Under the pieces are notes generated by a model. The model searched no databases. It worked only from the letters and a program-made list of their open reading frames with translations, and had not been told where the DNA came from. From Porites lobata (lineage: Eukaryota > Cnidaria > Anthozoa > Scleractinia > Poritidae): a stretch of DNA of 64,000 nt. Below are positions 10,850 through 21,118 of the stretch, one piece after another (position 1 is the first letter of the stretch; each line of letters starts with the position of its first letter). The stretch lies in the NCBI GenBank assembly GCA_942486035.1, contig CALNXK010000032.1, positions 403,501 through 467,500 on the forward strand. The letters run 5' to 3'. A program made the position numbers and the translations under genes.

Positions 10850-11460
10850 TATATTGGATTGGATCTTTGGATCCGGAGTAATAACTTTGGATCCGAAGAA
10901 ATAACTTTGGATCCATGGTAAGAAACTTTGGATCTGGAGTAGTAACTTTGGATACACAGTAAGAAACTTTGGATCCGGGGTAAAAACTTTGGATCTACAG
11001 TAAGAAACTTGAAATCTTGAATAGTAACTTTGGATCCGGAATAATAACTTTAAATCTGGAGAAAAAGCTTTGGATCCATAGAAAGAAACTTTGGATCTGG
11101 AGTTAGAAACTTTGGATCTTGAATAGTAACTTTGGATCCGAAATAGAAACATTGGATCCTGAGAAAAATCTTTGGATCCACAGCAAGAAACTTTAGATCC
11201 GGAGTAAAAACATTGGATCCGGAGTAATAACTGTGGATCCACAGTATGAAACTTTGGATGCGGAGTACTAACTTTGGATCTGGACTAGTAACTTTGGATC
11301 TGGAGTAAAAGACTGTGGAACTGCAGTAAAAACTTTAGATCCAGAGTACTAACTTTAAATCCATAGCTGGATCCAAAGGAAAAACTATGGATTTGGGGAA
11401 AACAGCTTTGCCGGAGAATGAAATCTATGGAAGTTGGATAATAACTTTGGATCCAAAACA
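10850..11460. repeat. Minisatellite, 20-21-bp unit with GGATCC
   Basis: About 28 degenerate head-to-tail copies of a 20-21-bp unit, typically TTTGGATCCGGAGTAATAAC, each with a GGATCC or near-variant. An open frame crosses the array on the minus strand only because 20-21-bp units cycle the frames; it reads as a low-complexity repeat (RIQSYYSRSKVS-like) and is not a gene. Confidence 0.9.
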
Positions 11461-12586
11461 AAAATCTTTATTTCAATGCACTTTTTTACTTTTCTTAAGA
11501 ATGGCACTTACGGACCACCATATATAGGTATGGCTTAAGAATTTTATCTTTTGCGCAAGCGAATTGAAATACATTTAATAAACTACTTTAAAGTTGTCCT
11601 GTGTTTAACCAGTTTTGAATCATTTTGTTGTCACTTGATGACTAAGTTAAGATTTCTCATCCATACATAACTGAGGGACCATAACTGGCATATTCTGCAC
11701 GCTAAATGATACACAAAGTGCAAAGTATAGACAGCTTCTCCTCTGGGTAAATCTTTTTTCACTGGTTGGCATTTAATCTTACGGTGAGGGTTACAGTTTT
11801 CTACGTCTTGAGAGGTTGATTTTTCTTGCTATGGCACAGAACAGGAATTGACAGCAAGCAGATGCTACCAACGAAACACATTCAAATTATGCCTGATGCA
11901 AACATTTCCTTCTACCAAATGCAAATTCTTGGCCGTCACATGGGCTGCTGGAGGTTTGACTGTTGGTCACATCGTTCTCAAATCTATTTCCCTGTTTCTC
12001 TATGATAATTTGCTTTTGTTTTTTTTTCTTTTCAAAAGAAGCACAGAAAATACCCTCGGTGACAGCTCCAACTGTGACGTGAAATGCAGCTTGAGTGGCC
12101 TCAGACAAAGTTACTGGTTGTTAAAATCCTTTACATTCCAACAGGGCTGCTTTTGGGGACAAAAAACATTGAGTACTGAAATTTCAAATATGGCATGCAT
12201 TTCTTCCTTGAGATGAGATGCTGTAATTTCTCCTCCCAAGAGATTGCAGCTCGTTCAGTAAAATTAAAATAGACAATGCCTGACGCAATGCCTGACAGGA
12301 GTTGACCAGGTTCTTTAACAATACCCTTTTGGGGTTTTTCAACTTCTGACAGGGACCAGTTAGCAAAAATCCGTCCACATGGCATAAAAAACAGGCAAGT
12401 GACAGGTTAGGGTGGTCAATTTGTGGAGTGATACACCTTTACAACATTTCCTGAATCTCACTTCATGAAATCACTAAATCTGGCATCCATTCTGGCATCA
12501 ATTGTGTACATCTATTCCTGCAGTTTCAAGGGCTGGTCCAAACTTGTTAAGAAGGATTTCCACCGATGAGTTTCCACAGACTATAA
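11461..12586. other. No identifiable gene
   Basis: Short open frames on both strands (about 11848-12385) look weakly protein-like on the minus strand, but no family is recognised and no splice signals stand out. Confidence 0.4.
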
Positions 12587-12960
12587 TATACCTGCCAACT
12601 TTTTCTGAGATGTAGGCGTGAGATTTTTATCCTGGGAGTGCTGGGATTTTTGAAAACGACACAATCATTTCCGAAGACGTCCGAAGTCTGCCAAAGACAT
12701 CCGAAGTCTGCCGAAGGCGAAGTTATCGAGAAAACGCTTATCCACAAAATCAGAGATCGTGAGGAAGGTATTGTCATTTATTCATTTTACACATGGTTTT
12801 CGTTCGTTACATGGGTCTGAGTTAACATATTTTTGGAAATTGTGTCCAGCAAGACGACAACAACTCACATTTTCAATCAGGCGTGAGAAATTGGTCCGCA
12901 GGCATGAGCGGGCATGAGATCGAAGTTTTCAACCCGCAGGCGTGAGAGTTGGCAGGTATA
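12587..12960. mobile_element. 374-bp MITE, TIR TATACCTGCCAACT, 6-bp TSD
   Basis: TATACCTGCCAACT begins at 12587 and its complement AGTTGGCAGGTATA ends at 12960. CTATAA flanks both ends (12581-12586, 12961-12966). The subterminal parts repeat 'GGCGTGAG/GGCATGAG', and the middle repeats 'GTCCGAAGTCTGCC'. No coding capacity. Confidence 0.8.
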
Positions 12961-13101
12961 CTATAACAAGCAGAACGAAACAAAAGGAACAGAAGAGCAC
13001 AAATGATTATGAAAATGTTTACTGTTACATTTATTTTTCCTATAAATGTGCTTAAGTTGTAAATTAGAAGTAAAGTTGTCGCTAAATTGAAAGATGACAG
13101 A

Positions 13102-13368
13102 TCACAAATAACAGTTGCTGTGTCTCGAGACAGCAGGTTGTTCATCAGGACATGTTGCAGCCTTGGTCACTGGTTCATTGTCAATGTTCTTTGGCCATGG
13201 CTTCATATTATCTATGAGCGTTGCTTTCAGAATTTCCTGATCATCCTCAAACCTGTCAGTCAAACACTTAAGAAGTTGATCGCTGAGTTTGATCTTAGCA
13301 CTATGATACTGTTGAGGGCTACAAGAAATGCTATGAAATGCATTCAATTTTTTCAATGATGCAACCAT
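13102..13368 (-). other. Coding-looking minus-strand block next to BEL-1
   Basis: A minus-strand frame reads IKLSDQLLKCLTDRFEDDQE and ATLIDNMKPWPKNIDNE, which looks like real protein and faintly resembles the C-terminal part of hAT-type transposases or ZBED proteins. That comparison is from memory and weak. BEL-1 begins 29 bases beyond its 5' side. Confidence 0.3.
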
Positions 13369-13396
13369 ATGTCCTTCACTGTACAGCAGGAAAAGG

Positions 13397-13942
13397 TGAG
13401 GCGGCAGAACTGCCTCAGGACCTTACAAATCGATGAGGCGTACAGTGTAAACACAACTTTAGTTTAATCCACAGAAATTCATGTACACGCTGTCAATCGC
13501 TACCATTGATTTTCCTTGCAAACGATTCCTTGTGAACAATGTCTTGATTCGGTGATACGATAATGCGATGTGAACGTGATAGTGCAATATAGGCTTAACT
13601 GATGCGATGCGATGCGATGCGGTAAAGAAAACTAAAGGAAGAAACAGAAAACTAGCATTACAAAGGCGAGCTCGGGGCGATACGAAATTACAATACAATA
13701 AGGTAAAGCAGTAATTCTGAAACTTACATCTGTGTCCTTGTTCCGTTATTGACATAAACCTTAGTCCTTAATCCGTTCCTTGATTCCTTTTAACCGTAGA
13801 ATGTTCAACTTAAAAACTAACACAGCGAAAAGCGTTCCGAAACGTTCAACTAGCGTGGTCATCCGGGACCGCTCGGTCCCAGGCCACCGCAACGTAAGTT
13901 TCTGTCATGTCACGCAGTGTCACGCGCAATGCTGCCGTGACA
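13397..13942 (-). repeat. BEL-1 3' LTR
   Basis: 546 bp, preceded on the minus strand by a purine-rich tract (about 13943-13954, AGGGGCCGGGAA) that fits a polypurine tract. It differs from the 5' LTR by one visible substitution, a two-unit (10-bp) shorter GATGC array and a 2-bp indel. Confidence 0.93.
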
Positions 13943-13971
13943 TTCCCGGCCCCTAAATGTCCGGGGGGCGT

Positions 13972-16473
13972 TTACTTCTCCTGATCTCCTTCCTGTTCCT
14001 CTTTGGGCAGGATTAGGACAAGCTTGTTGATTGGTCTTCTAAGCGTAGTTTCTCGTGTTTTGACGACAACAGATCTGATAAGGCCCTGGGCGTCCGGCTC
14101 TACTCGCACAACGCGGGCCAACGACCAGGCATTACGTGGGACGTTCTCTTCTCGGATTATCACGACATCCCCTTCTACCAGGCTTCGCTGAGGATGTTGC
14201 CATTTGCGCCTTTCCTGCATCACAACGAGGTACTCCTTCTTCCACCGAGTCCAAAATAGATTTGCCAAGTATTGCACTCTTCGCCACCAACGACGCATGT
14301 ATACATCGTTCTTCCCTGGGGGTGGCAGTATCACATTTGACTTGGTCGTCAGGATATGGTTGGGAGTAAGCGGTTCAAGATCGTCAGGTTCTCCAGACAC
14401 TGTCGTCAAGGGCCTAGAGTTGATAACAGCCTCAACTTCACACAAGAGGGTGCGGAATGATTCTTCGTCCAAACAGTGACCGTACTCATCCATTAGGTCA
14501 GCAAGAATCTTCCTTGTAGTTTTGATCTGACGCTCCCACACGCCGCCCATGTGGCTAGCGGCGGGTGGGTTAAAGGTCCAATCAATGTTCTCTCTCTGTA
14601 GCTTGGCTCGGATTTCTTCATGATCCATCTCTTGTATAGCTTGGAGCAGTTCATTGTGTGCGCCAACAAAATTTGAACCGTTGTCGCTTCTCATTTCCCT
14701 CACCGGACCACGTCGTGCTATGAAGCGACGAAGTGCTTGAATAAATGAACTTGACTCGAGGGTACTTGCGACTTCAATATGGACTGCTCGGCTGACCAAA
14801 CATGTGAAGAGGGCACCATACCTCTTCACCTCCTTGCGTCCTTCCTTAATTAAGAAGGGGCCAAAGTAGTCGACACCCGTGTATGTAAATGGTGGTGCTG
14901 GAGAGATGCAATCCCTGGGTAGATCAGCCATCTTTTGCTCGCCTGGCTTTCCATGGTTGCGGCGACAGAAGACACACTTTGAGGTTACATGGCGCACTGC
15001 TGCGTTAACTTTGATGATCCAATACTTCTCTCGAAGGGTTGCAATGACGTGGCTACGTCCAGCGTGGCCCAACCGTTTATGAGCGTGACGGATGAGAAGA
15101 GTTGTAACATGACTCTTCTTTGGTAAAATGACTGGTTGCTTTGTCTCAAATGGTAAATCTGCACGTCTGAGTCGACCTCCAACTCTCAGGACACCATTGT
15201 CCAGGAAGGGATCAAGGCGACGAACAGGACTGTCATTCTTTATACCTCCTTTCTTCTGCCCTCGCAGCTTATTCTTCTCGCCTTCCTTGAGAGCGTGGAC
15301 TTCCTTGCCAAAGGCTGAAGCCTGAACAAACTTCAGAATAGCCAATTCAGCTGTCGCTAGATCTTGTACAGTAAGAGGCGAGTGTGGCTCTTCGGCACTC
15401 TTAAACTTGACTACCTTGGTCGTTGGAGGCGATCTTTGGTCTGCAAGGTTTCTGTCGCCACTTGTGGTTCCATTCTTGACATTTAAACGATTGTTACGCC
15501 GCTTTCGCAAGGTCTCTTTAACTCGCAGGAACACAGCTACGGCCCTTCGCAAACGATGCCAATCAGAAAAGCTTTTGATCAGCTTCTTTGTGGTGTTATG
15601 CACCTGATTAATGCTGACCGCACTGCTTGTCGTTACCTTCCTTACTTCTGGATCATCATCTGGGACTTGGCCCAACGTGGATGGTTGTTCCGGCCACTCG
15701 TTCTCGGGTTTCCATAAGAATTCTGGACCTTCTAACCAACGCTGCCCTTCTAAAAGAGCAAGTCCATTAAGGCCCCTTGAAGCATCATCTGCCGGATTCT
15801 CCTTAGTGGCTACATACTTCCACTGATTCGGGTGTGAATGGTCGCGGATGAGCTGCACCCGGTTTGCAACAAAAACATGAAACCGCTGTCGTTCATTAGC
15901 GATATAGCGCAACACAGTGGTGGAATCTGTATGGTACACAAACTCTGGGTCGCCATCCACCTCTCTTTTTAACATTTCTCCAACTCGGATGGATGTGGTA
16001 GCAGCAGTTAGCTTGAGACGCGGAATTGTGACTGACTTGATAGGGGCAAGACGTGATTTCCCCACTAGGAACGTACAGTGAACGCGGTTGCTGTCATCAC
16101 ACAGCCGTAGGTAAGCAACAGTTCCATATCCCATGGAACTTGCATCAGAGAAGAGATGTACTTGCTGGGACGTCACGGTTCCGAACTCTGGTGGCTTGAC
16201 ACACCTGTTTGCCTTGAACTGCTCTAGCAGAGGAAGCTCGCTTAGCCACTTGGCCCATCTAGTTTGGTACTGATCAGGAATGGTGTCATCCCATCCGATA
16301 TCTTCACGACAAAGGTCCTGAAGTATCTTCTTGGCCGGAAGTGTGAATGGCGCGGCAAAGCCCAGTGGGTCATAAATTGATGAGATAACAGATAAGATGC
16401 CCCTTCTTGTTGGCGGCTTATCATTAATAACTATACGGAACTTGAAGACGTCAGATTCTACGCACCATAGCAC
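13972..16473 (-). CDS. BEL-1 pol, part 2: RNase H, integrase, DUF5641-like tail
   Basis: 833 codons with no stop. The Peptidase_A17-like linker (RRGILSVISSIYDPLGF) is followed by RNase H (HLFSDASSMGYGTVAYL, VYHTDSTTVLRYI, NPADDASRGL). The integrase has its HHCC zinc finger (HKRLGHAGRSH ... CVFCRR) and D,D,E core: YTGVDYFGPF, EMRSDNGSNFVG and HMGGVWERQIKT. The tail (PHPNHILTTK-like LTPNHIL, then RRSLVEGDVVIIREENVPRN) matches the DUF5641-type end of BEL integrases. It probably is read from the RT frame in an intact element; here it is separated by a frame break at about 16460-16475. Confidence 0.9.
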   Translation of the reverse strand: MLWCVESDVFKFRIVINDKPPTRRGILSVISSIYDPLGFAAPFTLPAKKILQDLCREDIGWDDTIPDQYQTRWAKWLSELPLLEQFKANRCVKPPEFGTVTSQQVHLFSDASSMGYGTVAYLRLCDDSNRVHCTFLVGKSRLAPIKSVTIPRLKLTAATTSIRVGEMLKREVDGDPEFVYHTDSTTVLRYIANERQRFHVFVANRVQLIRDHSHPNQWKYVATKENPADDASRGLNGLALLEGQRWLEGPEFLWKPENEWPEQPSTLGQVPDDDPEVRKVTTSSAVSINQVHNTTKKLIKSFSDWHRLRRAVAVFLRVKETLRKRRNNRLNVKNGTTSGDRNLADQRSPPTTKVVKFKSAEEPHSPLTVQDLATAELAILKFVQASAFGKEVHALKEGEKNKLRGQKKGGIKNDSPVRRLDPFLDNGVLRVGGRLRRADLPFETKQPVILPKKSHVTTLLIRHAHKRLGHAGRSHVIATLREKYWIIKVNAAVRHVTSKCVFCRRNHGKPGEQKMADLPRDCISPAPPFTYTGVDYFGPFLIKEGRKEVKRYGALFTCLVSRAVHIEVASTLESSSFIQALRRFIARRGPVREMRSDNGSNFVGAHNELLQAIQEMDHEEIRAKLQRENIDWTFNPPAASHMGGVWERQIKTTRKILADLMDEYGHCLDEESFRTLLCEVEAVINSRPLTTVSGEPDDLEPLTPNHILTTKSNVILPPPGKNDVYMRRWWRRVQYLANLFWTRWKKEYLVVMQERRKWQHPQRSLVEGDVVIIREENVPRNAWSLARVVRVEPDAQGLIRSVVVKTRETTLRRPINKLVLILPKEEQEGDQEK

Positions 16474-18380
16474 TGTAGGGCACGTTCAACAGGTAGACGG
16501 TCGTGACCCAGATCAAGGTCTCTAGCTTCCTTAGAACGCTTCTCCGTTGGGATGGATTCCAGAACAGCACGACTATTGCTTGTAAATTTTGTTAAGTTGA
16601 AGCCTCCATGCTCACATGCTTGGCATAGACCTTGGATAAGCTCAATGGCTGTCTGCTCGTCTTTAACTGAACGAAGGCAATCATCTACATAGAAATTTCG
16701 GCGGATAGTATCCGCTGCAAGTGGACCACTTTCGTGTTCCATGTCCTTAGCAGTCTCCTTCAATGCAAAGTTGCAACAGCTTGGGGATGAAGCCGCTCCG
16801 AAGAGGCGCACCGTCATTTGATATTCCTGGATGGGCAACTCCAGATTGCCATCGGGCCACCAGAGGAACCTGAGGAAGTCACACTGGTCATCGGGCACCT
16901 GAACCTGGTGAAACATCGCCTCTATATCCGCCATGAATGCCATGGGCTCTTGGCGAAAGCGTGTAAGAACTCCAATCAGAGAGTTGGTAAGGTCAGGGCC
17001 TGACATTAGTTGGTCGTTCAAGGAAGTGCTTCCGTGTCTAGCGCTACAGTCGAAGACCACACGTATTTTCTGGGGCTTCCTAGGGTGGTAGATACCATGG
17101 TGTGGCAGGTACCATACTTTGCCAGGGCCAGCTTCCAGACGGTCATCTGGCACTCGTCGTGCATAACCCTTTGCAATCATTTCATTCACAAAGTTGACAT
17201 AGTCATTTCGATAGCTCTCGTCACGTAACATCTTCTTTCTCTGCCAAGTTGCTCGTTTCAGCGCTTGAACTCGGTTGTTTGGCATTGTCACCTGAGGGTC
17301 TCTGAATGGCAGTGGTATCACATAATGGCCGTCGCGAAGGTGGACGTTTTCCCTTATCCTACTGATGAACTTCTTGTCCTCTTGGGAGTAGCCGTATTCA
17401 TCAGGGCTAGACTTGTGATCGTTGAAATCTAGTTCAAACATTTGCTGTATGGCTTGGGGTGATATCACCTCTTTGACTGATTCCGCTTCCCGTACCGTGA
17501 TTCTGTGACAAGTAACATTGCCAGGACTTGAAACGTTCTCCACACACAAAGGCCCAGACAGAGTCCAGCCATGGCGCAATCGCATTGCATATGGCCCCTT
17601 GACATCACTTGGTACAACCTCTAGAGGTTCTATAGCTGCAGGACAATTACTGCCAATTAATAGGCCAATCTCCAAGTTCGGTATAAACTCTGGTATCTTC
17701 TCAGCAACACTGCGAAGATGCTCCCACCGTTTGACTCCTTCAGGGGTAGGAATCTGCTGTTCGGTCACTGGTATCTCGAATCTCGTGTAAGACTGCGGTA
17801 ACTCAACTGGATTCTTGCCTTCCATGTCCATCACCAACAAGTCAGAGACAACAGTGGTAGATATCAGGCTTTGGCCATGCATAATGCCCAGCTGTAACTG
17901 CGTCTTTTTGCCATCAACGCTCATCTTCTCCCTAAGACTCTCAGTCAGAAAGCAACCACTGCTGCCATTGTCGTAGAAGGCATAAGTGGTGACGGTCTCG
18001 TCGCTGCCTTTCTTCTTTACACGTACTGGTAGGATGGCATGAAGCACAACTGATTCTGCAGGTCTAGCGGTACTACAGGAGGTAGATTGAAGGTTGGTAC
18101 AGGCATTGCCCACTGCCTTGTCATTCTCTTGTTTACTATTGTCCCTTGGTGGAATTTGGAATCCACTAATGTGAAGGGCTGAGGGATGCAGTCGTCCACA
18201 GAATTTACATTTCCGTCTGTTTGGGCAGTTCCTTGAGATGTGGTTCGTTCCGTAACATCCAAAACACATGTTCCTTTCTCTCAGGAAGGCTCTCTTAAGT
18301 TCTGGCGTCTTCTTGTTGAATAAATCACAGTCATCCAAATCATGAGCAAGGTTGCAAAGGTGACATGGGGGCGACCATAG
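16458..18380 (-). pseudogene. BEL-1 pol, part 1: zinc knuckles, aspartic protease, reverse transcriptase
   Basis: Open from just after a TAA at 18381-18383. A Cys/His pair CHLC and LDDC leads the frame; then CFGCYGTNHISRNC and CKFCGRLHPSALH form nucleic-acid-binding knuckles. FYDNGSSGCF (about residue 120-130 from LDDC) is the aspartic protease active site of the A16/DUF1758 type. RT follows: KVWYLPHHGIYHP, KIRVVFDCSA, MAFMADIEAMFHQVQ, and the catalytic YVDD about 73 residues before the end. The frame ends at 16458 just where it should continue into the RNase H part; the continuation is in another frame, overlapping by 16 bases. No domain is missing, so a single-base lesion is the simplest cause. 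Confidence 0.9.
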
Positions 18381-18425
18381 TTACTTGGAGGCCCGGCCCG
18401 TATATACAGCCGGAGGCACGGCGGC

Positions 18426-20251
18426 TCAAGTGGTGTCGTCACAAAACTGTTTTCCTTTGGTCTCCATGGAATTCCCGGTTTCCTTGGTGGCTTTTTTTCC
18501 TTTACCAGGCGGTTCCTTTTCTTTGGGTTTAACATCTTCCTTACTCTTGCTAAGGGCCTCTTTTTGCGAACACCGGGTCATTGGCAGACTCTGACGATAC
18601 TCCACAAATTTGGCAAGGTCTGCGAAACACGTTACACCGTCCTCCCTTCTCTTCTTCTTTAACACCTGATCTCTCCATTTAGCTTGCAAGTTGGCCGGAA
18701 GCTTGGAGACCACCGACTGCATGTTTGGTGCATGGTTGAGCACACGCATGTATGAAATACTCTTCATAGCAATGTTACACTTTGTCAAGAATATTGACAG
18801 TCGCTTCAAGCCTTGGTTGTCATCATATCTAACAGGAGCCCAGTGGATGATTTTGTTGAGGTAAGCAGTGGAAATCTTGTACGGGTCACCGTATTCTTTC
18901 TGAAGCAGTCGTCTGGCTTCCGTGTAACCTGTTTCAGGGTCCATGTGTAGACATCCTTGAATAAGGTCTGCGGTTCACCTTGAAGATGCTGATTTAGATA
19001 ATACAAGAGATCAGAACCGGTAGATGCTTTGGAGCAGAATCGTGTATCAAAGGCCATAACAAAGGTCTTGTACTCGATTGGGTCACCTGTGAACTTAGTT
19101 ATTGTTGGTTGAGGCAGTGTCATAGCAGCTGTTAACTGTTGGTGTGTTGCAATAATTGTCTCATTTTGCTTCTGCTGTAACTCGATAACATTCTGAAAGG
19201 TACGTTCTGCTAACTGAGGTGATCGAGCTTCAGAGACTCCATGACTGCTTTCCTTAGAAGTTTCCCGGAGACCGTTACCAGTCAACGGTGTTGATGAAAT
19301 TCCATCTGCAAACAAGCCAGGGATGAAATCTGCGGCCTTGGGATTCTTGGGGGAGCTGCTAACCTCCGTATTTATAGCTGGTGTCATCTCTTTGGTGGCA
19401 GAGGAGCCAAGCGGGTTGCGACTCACAGTAACGTTGTCAGGTGATGATTTTGCTGCAGACTTTAACACAATAGGTGTAAAGGAGGCAGCCACTGAAGGTG
19501 GACTTGAGCCAAGTGGAGGTGGGGGAGCCTCGTGTTCCTTATCAATTTCACTCAATGTCTTCTCCCTTGCTTCGGTCTTTGCTATTTCCATTTCAAGTTC
19601 CAATTCTTCTCCCGCAGCACGAAGAGCCTGTTTCCGCTTAAGCATCAATCTTTCAGCCTTTAACTCTGCTAGACGGACTCTCTCTCGGTCTCTTGCAGAC
19701 AACCTTGAACTTGCCTTAGACGATCGTTCAGATCCTTTGCTACTTCTTCCATCTAACTGATCAATCAAGCGGGCCTCAGCCTGTGATATCCAAGCGTGTA
19801 ATGGGTGTAAATATGCCATCATATCTTCGACCTTATCCTTGTAATGGGCATGTTCATGGTCTTTATCCTTTTCCTGGGTTAACTCTTCATAGTAAGCTGA
19901 AAAGGCTTCCCTGTACTGTTCGATAAGATCATTCAAGATCATTGTTTCGTCCTTTACGAGGTGCAAGTTGTTAACATCAACCATTAGCTGGGATATCTCA
20001 GTTCTCTTTCTGGATACAGATCGGAGAGCATTTGCGTATTGCCGTTTTAGTCTGTTGCGCTTTTCTTCTTGACCCTTTTCTGTCAAATTTTGTCTCCGCG
20101 GGCCTAGAGAATCTGGTAATTCGCCAGTGTTTGAAGATTGACTCAGAAATGGTTCTTCCATTTTTCTGTCTGTGTTTTCTTCTTCGAAATCCTCAAGGAT
20201 ACCTGGAACATTGAAGTCGTCCGTGTGATCCTGGGAACTAGTTTCGGCCAT
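18426..20251 (-). pseudogene. BEL-1 gag (DUF1759-like), one frame break
   Basis: The start is ATG at 20251 (MAETSSQDH...). The N-terminal ~300 residues are charged and coiled-coil-like, with an RRLTL-type Arg/Glu-rich stretch. The conserved BEL gag region follows: PQPTITKFTGDPIEYKTF, then LLYYLNQHLQGEPQTL. At about 18960 a one-base loss shifts the frame; the gag reading continues in the next frame from MDPETGYTEARRLLQKEYGD to KLPANLQAKWRDQVL and a Lys-rich tail, ending at a TGA (18426-18428). Gag forms the particle that packages the RNA. A short stretch (18425-18381) in the same frame as pol holds a second stop. Confidence 0.85.
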
Positions 20252-20377
20252 ACGTGAAGCGAATCAACCCGCCGCAATTCTTTCACAAATCCAGTAAAAT
20301 CCAAACAAAGTTAACGTAAATTAAGCAAATAACTCCGAAACACGCAGAACGCCGATGTACAGATTTTTCTTTACGAA

Positions 20378-20931
20378 TGAGGCGGCAGAACTGCCTCAGG
20401 ACCTTACAAATCGATGAGGCGTACAGTGTAAACACAACTTTAGTTTAATCAACAGAAATTCATGTACACGCTGTCAATCGCTACCATTGATTTTCCTTGC
20501 AAACGATTCCTTGTGAACAATGTCTTGATTCGGTGATACGATAATGCGATGTGAACGTGATAGTGCAATATAGGCTTAACTGATGCGATGCGACGCGATG
20601 CGATGCGATGCGGTAAAGAAAACTAAAGGAAGAAACAGAAAACTAGCATTACAAAGGCGAGCTCGGGGCGATACGAAATTACAATACAATAAGGTAAAGC
20701 AGTAATTCTGAAACTTACATCTGTGTCCTTGTTCCGTTATTGACATAAACCTTAGTCCTTAATCCGTTCCTTGATTCCTTTTAACCGTAGAATGTTCAAC
20801 TTAAAAACTAACACAGCGAAAAGCGTTCCGAAACGTTCAACTAGCGTGGTCATCCGGGACCGCTCGGTCCCAGGCCACCGCAACGTAAGTTTCTGTCATG
20901 TCACGCAGTGTCGCGCAATGCTGCCGTGACA
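20378..20931 (-). repeat. BEL-1 5' LTR
   Basis: 554 bp. The 8-bp length difference from the 3' LTR is fully explained by two extra GATGC-type pentamers near 20585-20610 and a 2-bp deletion near 20910. Promoter and polyadenylation signals of the element should lie here. Just inside it on the minus strand I see no TGG-type primer-binding site. Confidence 0.93.
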
Positions 20932-21118
20932 AAAGGAATGGAATAAATTCTTACAGTAAGGTGTCAAAATGTACTTTATTTGTACCAAATATTCCTCTGA
21001 TCAGGGAAGACCTAATATATAATGAATAAATACATAAAACATTTAGAGCTACTTTAAGTACTGTACTAGTACACGGGAGAATCCTAGATAAGAAAAGTGA
21101 TTTATTGCGATCTATTAA
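20932..21118. other. Short spacer between BEL-1 and the TTAA element
   Basis: Non-coding AT-rich sequence. Confidence 0.6.

Larger units (their letters stand above)
13397..20931 (-). mobile_element. BEL-1: complete BEL/Pao LTR retrotransposon
   Basis: A 7535-bp insertion with two LTRs and a gag-pol region on the minus strand. AAAGG flanks it perfectly on both sides (13392-13396 and 20932-20936), the 5-bp duplication usual for the BEL/Pao group. The LTRs run TG...CA in the plus reading and are nearly identical, so the insertion is young. Gene order (gag with DUF1759-like region, zinc knuckles, aspartic protease, RT with YVDD, RNase H, integrase with a DUF5641-like tail) is that of BEL/Pao. 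Coding is interrupted by about four lesions (see the gag and pol entries), so this copy could not make its proteins as written unless some are sequence errors. Confidence 0.95.

Noticed and set aside
10739..11242. 167-codon open frame on the minus strand rich in RIQS and SKVS words
   Set aside because: It is a direct translation of the 20-21-bp minisatellite and has no independent signature of a protein.
11848..12385. Overlapping frames with weakly protein-like sequence (KNPKRVLLKNLV, EEKLQHLISRKK)
   Set aside because: Open on both strands and in two minus frames at once; no family match and no clear exon borders.
19323..19760. 145-codon plus-strand open frame, Ser/Leu-rich
   Set aside because: Antisense shadow of BEL-1 gag.
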